DNA from: an uncultured Lachnospiraceae bacterium
Lineage (GTDB): Bacteria > Bacillota > Clostridia > Lachnospirales > Lachnospiraceae
Assembly: GCA_905236275.1 (NCBI GenBank)
Contig: CAJOPI010000110.1
Span: 1-6,312, forward strand
DNA length: 6,312 nucleotides
Direction: 5' to 3'
This document shows, piece after piece, positions 1-5,089 of the stretch. The position numbers and the translations under genes were made by a program. How positions within the stretch are numbered: the stretch's first letter is position 1; every line of letters begins with the position of its first letter. The notes under the pieces were generated by a model. The model made no database searches and was not told the origin of the DNA. It was given only the letters and a program-made list of their open reading frames with translations.

Positions 1-61
1 ACTTCGTGCAGCTGTGCATACACTCTCACTAAGTTCACTACGTTCACTAAGTGTTCGTAGT
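1..61. repeat. Intergenic structured repeat: three tandem 9-bp units plus imperfect palindrome
   Basis: The end of the window beyond the Nudix stop (1-111) has no credible gene. Three 9-bp units lie head to tail: TCACTAAGT (26-34), TCACTACGT (35-43) and TCACTAAGT (44-52). Overlapping them, 37-61 is an imperfect palindrome with outer arms ACTACG/CGTAGT and inner arms CACT/AGTG, separated by TT/TT mismatches. Positions 7-18 hold TGCA-GCTG-TGCA, another small inverted repeat. Such a mix of short tandem units and dyads next to a gene end resembles dispersed intergenic repeats of Clostridia, but only one copy is visible here and its left edge may be cut by the window. No T-run follows either arm, so it is not a standard intrinsic terminator. 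That the repeat is there is certain; that it is a dispersed element is inference. Confidence 0.6.
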
Positions 62-111
62 ATCCACACTCATATTGGGGCGGGTCAAAAGTCATCATAG
101 AATATTAACTT

Positions 112-618
112 CTAATCCAATTCAAATATTCTCTTAATACTGTCATAGTGCAGAAACTGTCCTTTTTCAGCCTGTGCCTTAATTTCATCAAGACCTGCGA
201 TGGCAAAGCCGCTGGTTTCGTCCTCCTGGGCTGTTACATCCTCGTCAGAGAAATCAATTTCGAAGCTGTAAACATCAACAAAATAATTGTTTTTTTCTTC
301 AGGATTTACACGCTTATAACTGAAAACATACCCTCCTGACGCTTCAGAAACATCAATTCCCGTCTCTTCTTTAATTTCGCGTTTTACAGCCTCTTCCGAG
401 CTTTCACCCGCTCTTACACCGCCTCCGGGGATTTCCCATGCTCCCGGTGCCCATTCCTTATCCATCGATCTTTTCGTAATAAGATATTTCCCGTCTTTTC
501 TCTTTATTGCGCCAAGAACTGTCAGATGAAAATCGCCCTCCTTCATATTCCAGTCATTTCGCTTCATTGTTCTTCCGGTAAGCTGTTTATTTTCATCATA
601 AATATCCCAAAGTTCCAT
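112..618 (-). CDS. Nudix hydrolase, IPP-isomerase-like/YfcD-like subgroup
   Basis: Protein of 168 aa. A complete Nudix box is visible at residues 66-88: G66-x5-E72-x7-R80-E81-I-K-E84-E85-T-G87-I88, which binds the metal-diphosphate moiety. The N-terminus (MELWDIYDENKQLTGRT) and the WEIPGGG run at 61-67 resemble Nudix proteins related to isopentenyl-diphosphate isomerase, which often have unknown substrates; the length is usual for them. The enzyme should be a cytosolic pyrophosphohydrolase acting on a nucleoside-diphosphate-X compound, but the substrate cannot be read from the sequence. The ATG at 618 is supported by an upstream AGAGGA about six bases away. It starts 12 bp after the histidine kinase stop, so it is probably the last gene of the regulator-kinase-Nudix operon. 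No clear intrinsic terminator follows it. A true IPP isomerase is unlikely because the Nudix box is of the hydrolase form. Confidence 0.9.
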   Translation of the reverse strand: MELWDIYDENKQLTGRTMKRNDWNMKEGDFHLTVLGAIKRKDGKYLITKRSMDKEWAPGAWEIPGGGVRAGESSEEAVKREIKEETGIDVSEASGGYVFSYKRVNPEEKNNYFVDVYSFEIDFSDEDVTAQEDETSGFAIAGLDEIKAQAEKGQFLHYDSIKRIFELD

Positions 619-630
619 GATTTTTCCTCT

Positions 631-2268
631 CTATGCTATAGGCAGCCGTATTTCAAACAAGGTTGTCCATTCCGAACCGGAATCGGATTCAAGGAAGACA
701 GTTCCCCCATGCTCCCTGACTATTTTCTTCACAATGGAAAGACCGAGTCCTGTACCGTTTCCGCCTCTTGCCTCATCTCCTGTTACAAATGGTTCAAAGA
801 TATTATCCCGTATTTCCTTAGGTATTCCTCTTCCGTTGTCACCGAGTCTTATTATAACATTATTTTCATCAAAAGCGATAGAGGCAAAAATTCTTGTATA
901 CTTATCATTGTGCCTTACTGAATTTGCTATTATATTTTCGAAAGACCTCTGAAGCTGAACTTCATCAAACTCCGCATATATTTCAGCATCTTCGGGAATG
1001 CTGAATTCCAGCTCATATCCTTCATCTTCAAGCTCACCGTATTTTCCCGCAATATACTCCCTGAAAAAGTCACAGATATTAGCTCTTTTCTTTTCAAGCT
1101 TAAACTGCGGGCTTTCGAGTTTACTGAAAAGGAAAAAGTTCTCAACAAGCTCCTGCATATAGCTTGCTTTCTTCACGATTTTTGATGCCATTTTCCTTGC
1201 ATCCTCTTCTGACGACTCACCGGACTCTATCAATTTTGAATAGCCAAGAATAACCGTCAGCGGAGTTCTCAGGTCATGAGATATATCCATAAGCATCTTT
1301 TGCCTGTCGCTTTCCATTTTCAGTCTTTCATCCTCGGATTTCTGAAGTCTTATTAACATATCATCAAAAGAATTGATTACTCCGACAAATTCTTTTGGCC
1401 CAATATAGTCATGACCCTCGATTTCTGATTTTTCAGAATACTCCTCCATCTCGCTTTCCAGGATTGTAAGAGGTCTCTTTACATTACTGCTGATTTTCAG
1501 CGCAAAAAGTCCCATAAGCACAATCATGAGAATGATACCGACTGCATAAACAAAAATTGTGATTTTTTCCTGTCTGCCATCACTGTATCTTGAAAAAGCA
1601 TCTATGTGCATAATAAGATATCGCCAGCTTCCGTCACTTAGATTTATAACGTATTTTTGGGAGTATACAAAGTCATCATCCAGTCCGGACAGTACATTTA
1701 TTTCCGCAGCCGTAAACTGTTCATTTCCAACATCCATGTTGGAGTATATAACTTTTCTGTTGCTGTCTAAAACGGCTACACCTGCAAGATTATTGTAATA
1801 AACCTCTTCGTCATCATTGCTGTTCTTAAACTTGCTGACAAGATACTCTGTCTGTCCGCTTTCCGACTTGATTTTCTCTATGTAATAAAAGGTGCCGACA
1901 TCTATATCGGGAATAAATTTTACCGCCCGCTTTGTGTAGACATTGTTTTTCTCAGGATTTGAACAGTAAATTACCTTTGCCTCTCCGTCAAGTATCTCGA
2001 TATAACCATTTTCTCCCATGTATTTCCTGACATCAAGAGAAGCATAATAATCGTTTTTTACCGCAACTACAGACGCAAGAAATTCATTGATTTCCGGCTG
2101 CTCAACAGCCTTATCTCTCAAAAATTGCGAGAAATTGATTACCAGCAGCCATAATGCAACAGCAATAAGGGCAACCACAATGTAATTGCCCATAACAAAA
2201 CTATAAACGTTTCCTCTGACACATCTTTTCGGAGTATCATCACTAAAGCTATTCACCGGTTTTTTCAT
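631..2268 (-). CDS. Two-component sensor histidine kinase, HAMP type, with large extracellular domain
   Basis: Protein of 545 aa. A short cytoplasmic N-terminus precedes TM1 (about 26-47). An outer domain of about 188 residues (48-235) leads to TM2 (about 236-258), a HAMP linker (about 259-312) and the catalytic core. Core motifs are intact: H-box SHDLRTPL (330-337, phospho-accepting His331), N-box ENIIANSVRHN (444-454), G1 DNGRGIP (477-483), F-box FEPF (491-494) and G2 GNGTGLGL (503-510). It should autophosphorylate in response to an outside signal and pass phosphate to Asp56 of the neighbouring regulator. Its ATG (2268-2266) overlaps the regulator's TGA as ATGA, implying translational coupling; only a weak GAAAG precedes it. 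The outer domain holds two similar segments, IEILDGEAKVIYCSN (89-103) and VAVLDSNRKVIYSN (164-177), which suggests paired PAS/Cache-like folds. The ligand is unknown, so no specific name is given. Confidence 0.95.
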   Translation of the reverse strand: MKKPVNSFSDDTPKRCVRGNVYSFVMGNYIVVALIAVALWLLVINFSQFLRDKAVEQPEINEFLASVVAVKNDYYASLDVRKYMGENGYIEILDGEAKVIYCSNPEKNNVYTKRAVKFIPDIDVGTFYYIEKIKSESGQTEYLVSKFKNSNDDEEVYYNNLAGVAVLDSNRKVIYSNMDVGNEQFTAAEINVLSGLDDDFVYSQKYVINLSDGSWRYLIMHIDAFSRYSDGRQEKITIFVYAVGIILMIVLMGLFALKISSNVKRPLTILESEMEEYSEKSEIEGHDYIGPKEFVGVINSFDDMLIRLQKSEDERLKMESDRQKMLMDISHDLRTPLTVILGYSKLIESGESSEEDARKMASKIVKKASYMQELVENFFLFSKLESPQFKLEKKRANICDFFREYIAGKYGELEDEGYELEFSIPEDAEIYAEFDEVQLQRSFENIIANSVRHNDKYTRIFASIAFDENNVIIRLGDNGRGIPKEIRDNIFEPFVTGDEARGGNGTGLGLSIVKKIVREHGGTVFLESDSGSEWTTLFEIRLPIA

Positions 2269-2975
2269 CTTTCAATTTTCTCAAACTTATATCCAAGTCC
2301 ACGAACTGTTTTCAGGAAAACAGGATTTTTAGGATCTTCTTCTATTTTTTCGCGTATTTTCGAAATATGAACCATAAGGGTATTCACATCTGCTTCAAAA
2401 TAGGCACCGCTTATATTCTCATAAACCTGTGTCTTTGTGAAAACCCTTCCCTGATTTTTCATGAGAAGTTGAAGTATCTTAAATTCCATGGCAGTAAGTA
2501 CTATTTCTTTTCCGGCCTTCATGACCTTTTTTGTTTCCGTATTCAGTTCAAGACTGCCGGCTCTGAGTATCTTTTCATGACCGGGAACACTGTCATTCAG
2601 GTCATAAAAACGTCTGAGCGCGGCTCTGACTCTCGCCAAAAGTTCTTTTTCACCGAAGGGTTTCGTCAGATAGTCATCTGCTCCTGCCTCAAGACCGGTT
2701 ACCTTATCTGCTTCCCTGTCCTTCGCAGAAAGGATAATTATGGGGACCTTGTATTTTGCTCTGATTTTTTCCGTAAGCTCAAAGCCGTTCATTCCGGGCA
2801 TCATTACATCAAAAATACAGAGATCCGCCTTGTTTTTCTCGAATAATTCGAAGGCATCTTTTCCATTTCCGGCTGAAAGAACACTATAGGATGCCCTCAT
2901 AAGATAAAGTCGAAGAAGTTCCCTTAAATCTTCATCATCTTCAGCTATCAAAATTCTGTATGTTTTCTTTTCCAC
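2265..2975 (-). CDS. OmpR/PhoB-family response regulator
   Basis: Protein of 236 aa from a GTG start. The receiver domain (about 6-120) has acidic pocket residues E12, D13 and D14, phospho-acceptor Asp56 (in IFDVMMPGMNG), Ser83 and Lys105 (TKPF). A winged-helix DNA-binding domain (about 136-233) carries the usual LTAMEFKILQLL start, a recognition-helix region (VNTLMVHISKIREKI) and the terminal TVRGLGYKF wing. It should bind DNA as a phosphorylation-stabilised dimer and control transcription. GTG at 2975 is chosen over TTG codons at 2996 and 2993 because GAGGTG (2987-2982) sits six bases before it, and the added residues (LLCEVFI) lie outside the family fold. It is the first gene of the operon and its TGA overlaps the kinase ATG. 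It is divergent from truA. Targets cannot be told from the sequence. Confidence 0.95.
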   Translation of the reverse strand: MEKKTYRILIAEDDEDLRELLRLYLMRASYSVLSAGNGKDAFELFEKNKADLCIFDVMMPGMNGFELTEKIRAKYKVPIIILSAKDREADKVTGLEAGADDYLTKPFGEKELLARVRAALRRFYDLNDSVPGHEKILRAGSLELNTETKKVMKAGKEIVLTAMEFKILQLLMKNQGRVFTKTQVYENISGAYFEADVNTLMVHISKIREKIEEDPKNPVFLKTVRGLGYKFEKIER

Positions 2976-2981
2976 GATAAA

Positions 2982-2987
2982 CACCTC
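2982..2987 (-). promoter_or_regulatory. Ribosome binding site deciding the GTG start of the response regulator
   Basis: GAGGTG lies six bases upstream of GTG (2975-2973) on the minus strand. The competing TTG codons at 2996 and 2993 lie upstream of this site and have no comparable purine run, so the GTG start is preferred. Confidence 0.75.
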
Positions 2988-3003
2988 GCACAACAAACTA
3001 TAC

Positions 3004-3022
3004 TACAATCTTCTCTATTGTA
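3004..3022. promoter_or_regulatory. Inverted repeat TACAAT-N7-ATTGTA in the divergent regulator/truA region
   Basis: A perfect 6-7-6 dyad lies 29-47 bp upstream of the regulator GTG. Read on the minus strand, its right arm (3022-3017) spells TACAAT, a good -10 match, but no -35 hexamer stands at a proper distance. TAGTAT/TATAGT (3005-2997) is another possible -10, also with a poor -35. The site could be an operator, perhaps for autoregulation by the regulator, although OmpR-type proteins more often use direct repeats. A third ATTGTA occurs at 3091-3096, near the expected truA start of transcription. The dyad is seen directly; its role is inference. Confidence 0.35.
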
Positions 3023-3056
3023 AAACACAAACCTAAAAATCAGCTTAATCTTTTAA

Positions 3057-3085
3057 TTGAAAAAAAATCATCTTTTTCGTATACT
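3057..3085 (+). promoter_or_regulatory. Sigma-A-type promoter for truA and the DMT transporter
   Basis: TTGAAA (3057-3062), a 17-bp spacer and TATACT (3080-3085) give one mismatch to the -10 consensus and one to the -35. Transcription would start near 3092, leaving a leader of about 39 bases before truA. GAAAGG (3117-3122) follows, eight bases before the ATG, as the ribosome binding site. Confidence 0.8.
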
Positions 3086-3130
3086 TAAAAATTGTAGAAA
3101 AAAATTATTCCCGATTGAAAGGTATTATTT

Positions 3131-3877
3131 ATGCAGAACTACAGACTCGAAATCGAATATGACGGTACTCGTTACTATGGTTGGGAACATCAGCCAAATG
3201 TGGATACAATACAGGGTAAATTGGAGAACGTCCTTGCCGAGATGTGCTCCATCAAGCCCGAAGACATATCCCTGAACGGCGCAGGACGCACCGATGCCGG
3301 AGTCCATGCAAAGGATATGACGGCAAATGTCAAATTAAACACAGATAAATCAGCTGAAGAGATTCGTGATTACTTAAACCGCTATCTTCCTGATGATATC
3401 GCCGTAACTTCGGTCGAAAAGGCAACCGAGCGTTTCCATGCACGTTATAATGCAACAGGCAAAACCTACCGTTACAGCATTTATGACGGCAAAGTCAAGC
3501 CGGTTTTCGACAGGAGATATTATACCGCTCTTGATGAAGAGCTTGACATTGAGGCTATGAATTCTGCCGCTCCTTATCTTATCGGAGAACATGACTTTAA
3601 GAGCTTCTGCGGAAATCCGAAGATGAAGAAAAGCACCGTCCGGATCATAGACAGTCTTGATATTCTTCGTGTCGGCGGATACGTATATATAACTGTTCAT
3701 GGTAGCGGTTTTCTGCAGAACATGGTCAGAATTATCGCGGGAACACTGATCGAAATAGGGCTTCATAAACGTCCTGCCGGCGAAATGAAGGAAATCCTCG
3801 ATTCACTTAACCGTCAAAAAGCCGGATATACGGCTCCCGCAAAAGGTCTTTGCCTGATAAAAACAGACTATATATAA
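3131..3877 (+). CDS. truA: tRNA pseudouridine(38-40) synthase TruA
   Basis: Protein of 248 aa, the usual bacterial TruA length. It isomerises uridines 38, 39 and 40 in the anticodon stem-loop of many tRNAs to pseudouridine, acting in the cytosol as a homodimer. Visible family marks are YDGTRYYGWEHQP (10-22), the catalytic motif GRTDAGVHA (52-60) with nucleophile Asp55, RFHARYNATGKTYRY (101-115) with the conserved active-site Tyr113, HDFKSFC (154-160), GSGFLQNMVRIIAGTL (191-206) and the C-terminal GYTAPAKGLCL (232-242). Nothing is missing. The ATG at 3131 begins at the standard N-terminus and is preceded by GAAAGG. It is the first gene after a near-consensus promoter, and the transporter gene follows after 11 bp, so the two are probably co-transcribed. 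Clostridia can carry more than one truA copy; which one this is cannot be told from the window. Confidence 0.97.
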   Translation: MQNYRLEIEYDGTRYYGWEHQPNVDTIQGKLENVLAEMCSIKPEDISLNGAGRTDAGVHAKDMTANVKLNTDKSAEEIRDYLNRYLPDDIAVTSVEKATERFHARYNATGKTYRYSIYDGKVKPVFDRRYYTALDEELDIEAMNSAAPYLIGEHDFKSFCGNPKMKKSTVRIIDSLDILRVGGYVYITVHGSGFLQNMVRIIAGTLIEIGLHKRPAGEMKEILDSLNRQKAGYTAPAKGLCLIKTDYI

Positions 3878-3879
3878 TT

Positions 3880-3884
3880 GGAGG
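3880..3884 (+). promoter_or_regulatory. Ribosome binding site deciding the ATG start of the transporter
   Basis: GGAGG stands four bases before ATG at 3889. It argues against the in-frame TTG at 3850, which lies inside truA and would add 13 residues that do not fit the usual start of the first membrane helix. Confidence 0.75.
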
Positions 3885-3888
3885 CTTT

Positions 3889-4800
3889 ATGAAAAACAGT
3901 TTAAAAGGCTTTATTGCCCTGCTTATCACAACACTTATATGGGGTGGTGCTTTCGTTGCACAGACAGCAGCCTCGGATTCCGTCCCGGCCTTTGCTTTTA
4001 ATGCTTCAAGATCCCTGCTTGCAACCGTTTTTCTTTTTGTCTTTATCTTAATTCGTTCCCGCATTGCAGCTTCCATAAAAAACGACAAGCTCAGCACTTC
4101 CATTAAAGGCGGAATTATCTGCGGTCTCTCTCTTTTTGTCGCAACAAATCTTCAGCAGTTCGGGATCAGCTCTTATCCCGAAGGAGTTGCTGCTTCAGGC
4201 AGAGCCGGCTTTTTAACCGCAACTTATGTCGTTATGGTTGCAGTTGCCGTTCTCTTTATCAGAAAAAGAATTGCTCTGCTTGTAATCATTTCAGCCGCTA
4301 TATGCCTTACAGGGATGTATTTTCTGAGTCTTTCCGACGGAATCGACAATGTCTATCCCGCAGATGTCCCACTCTTTCTCTGTGCTGTTGCTTTTGCCGT
4401 ATATATAATGATAATCGACCGTTTTGCCTATGCCGATCCTGTGCTAATGTCCTGTATTCAGTTTGCCGTCGTTACAGTTCTTTCGACTATATCAACCTTG
4501 CTTTTTGAGAGCTGTACAATTAGTTCAATTATCGAGGTATTTTTCCCGATCGCATTCGCCGGTATTTTTTCAAGCGGAATTGCCTATACCTTACAAATCG
4601 TCGGTCAAAAATATATAGAACCGTCTGCAGCTTCGATAATCATGAGTCTGGAGTCCGTATTTGCAGCATTTTTCGGCTGGATAATCTTAGGTGAACGTCT
4701 GGGGGCGAAAGAGCTTTTTGGCTGTTCGCTGGTATTTATGTCGATCATTCTTTCGCAAATCCCCACAATGATCAACAGAAAAAATGTTTCCATAAGTTGA
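3889..4800 (+). CDS. EamA/DMT-family permease (RhaT-like), ten transmembrane helices
   Basis: Protein of 303 aa, typical for ten-helix drug/metabolite transporter superfamily members. Two EamA repeats are apparent (about 6-145 and 160-290), almost wholly hydrophobic with short polar loops. The first helix carries the common LLITTLIWGGAFVAQ pattern (11-25), and the second repeat has the family signature around SAASIIMSLESVFAAFFGW followed by LGE (about 246-269). Members of the family export or import amino acids, nucleosides, sugars or other metabolites; the substrate is not readable here. It begins 11 bp after truA and probably shares its promoter; a functional link between the two is not implied. 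Its last stop base touches the A-run that serves as the T-tract of the opposing small gene's terminator. No clear terminator exists on its own strand. Confidence 0.93.
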   Translation: MKNSLKGFIALLITTLIWGGAFVAQTAASDSVPAFAFNASRSLLATVFLFVFILIRSRIAASIKNDKLSTSIKGGIICGLSLFVATNLQQFGISSYPEGVAASGRAGFLTATYVVMVAVAVLFIRKRIALLVIISAAICLTGMYFLSLSDGIDNVYPADVPLFLCAVAFAVYIMIIDRFAYADPVLMSCIQFAVVTVLSTISTLLFESCTISSIIEVFFPIAFAGIFSSGIAYTLQIVGQKYIEPSAASIIMSLESVFAAFFGWIILGERLGAKELFGCSLVFMSIILSQIPTMINRKNVSIS

Positions 4801-4829
4801 AAAAAGCGGTGATGAATCAACATCACCGC
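4800..4829 (-). terminator. Intrinsic terminator of the small Cys-rich gene
   Basis: Perfect 9-bp arms GCGGTGATG (4806-4814) and CATCACCGC (4821-4829) enclose a six-base loop. On the minus strand the stem is followed by six T (4805-4800), the classical Rho-independent layout, 15 bases after the small gene's stop. On the plus strand no T-run follows the stem, so it should stop transporter mRNA poorly. Confidence 0.88.
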
Positions 4830-4843
4830 ACAATCGTTCAGAA

Positions 4844-5020
4844 TCAGCTTATAGCACCGCTGTTGCTCAGATCCTTGTCTACGCTTTCCTCTTCGGTCTT
4901 ATAGCGTCCTGAAATCTGGGCATCAGTTGCATAGTCTCTTGCTTCGCAGTCAAGAGCATCTTTTTCGCTCTCATAGCACTTCCCGCACACATCACACTTA
5001 TACATCGTTATCTTTGTCAT
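4844..5020 (-). CDS. Small Cys-rich putative zinc-binding protein, 58 aa
   Basis: A 58-aa gene, ATG at 5020 to TGA at 4846-4844. The N-terminal half holds C9-x2-C12-x2-C15 and C25 (CDVCGKCYESEKDALDC), a zinc-finger/ribbon-like pattern. The C-terminal half (about 30-58) is polar and acidic, with Asp/Glu/Ser/Lys and no membrane segment. It is probably cytosolic; the biochemical role is unknown. Support for a real gene is strong: AGGAGG (5033-5028) is seven bases before the ATG, a TATAAT box and palindrome lie upstream, and a clean intrinsic terminator lies just downstream. It starts 69 bp after the alaX stop, so it may be read from that mRNA as well as from its own promoter. Similar small bacterial proteins often end the finger with Cys-Glu-x-x-His; here that His is replaced (CEARDY), and Cys15 could be the fourth ligand (inference). 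Confidence 0.82.
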   Translation of the reverse strand: MTKITMYKCDVCGKCYESEKDALDCEARDYATDAQISGRYKTEEESVDKDLSNSGAIS

Positions 5021-5027
5021 CGAAATC

Positions 5028-5033
5028 CCTCCT
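5028..5033 (-). promoter_or_regulatory. Strong Shine-Dalgarno site of the small Cys-rich gene
   Basis: AGGAGG, extended to AGGAGGGA, stands seven bases before ATG at 5020. It is the best ribosome binding site in the window and is a main reason to accept this short gene. Confidence 0.85.
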
Positions 5034-5055
5034 ATTCTTCGGTTAACACCTCTCC

Positions 5056-5070
5056 ATGAATCAGATTCAT
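5056..5070. promoter_or_regulatory. 15-bp perfect palindrome, operator-like, at the start of the small-gene transcript
   Basis: ATGAATC-A-GATTCAT is a perfect 7-1-7 dyad. With TATAAT at 5084-5079 on the minus strand, transcription would begin near 5072, so the dyad would cover about +3 to +17, a usual place for a repressor site. As RNA it could form only a short hairpin with a small loop, and no T-run follows, so it is not a terminator for alaX. The regulatory role is inference. Confidence 0.45.
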
Positions 5071-5078
5071 TTTAGTTT

Positions 5079-5084
5079 ATTATA
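5079..5084 (-). promoter_or_regulatory. Candidate -10 box (TATAAT) for the small Cys-rich gene
   Basis: TATAAT is a perfect -10 hexamer on the minus strand, just after the alaX stop. At 17-bp spacing the -35 position (5107-5102) reads TTTTCG, a weak match lying inside the 3' end of alaX, and no TGn extension is present. A promoter here is plausible but may need an activator or be weak. Confidence 0.45.
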
Positions 5085-5089
5085 CCCCA

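Noticed and set aside
1..111. CRISPR array or tRNA gene in the left-end repeat
   Set aside because: The units are 9 bp with no spacers, and no cloverleaf or CCA end can be drawn.
526..952. Plus-strand open frames of 111-131 codons across the Nudix/kinase junction
   Set aside because: They are antisense to two well-supported conserved proteins, lack RBS support and resemble no family; they are frame shadows.
2367..2846. Plus-strand 159-codon open frame opposite the response regulator
   Set aside because: It is antisense to intact receiver and winged-helix domains, with no RBS and an implausible composition.
2976..2996. TTG at 2996 as response regulator start
   Set aside because: The RBS GAGGTG lies inside this extension, and the GTG at 2975 gives the standard receiver-domain N-terminus.
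3850..3888. TTG at 3850 as transporter start, giving a 28-bp overlap with truA
   Set aside because: GGAGG at 3880-3884 supports ATG at 3889, and the extra 13 residues do not look like the N-terminus of a DMT permease.
5056..5070. Palindrome as an intrinsic terminator of alaX
   Set aside because: The arms are AT-rich with a one-base centre, and no T-run follows on the minus strand (GGAGAGG comes next).
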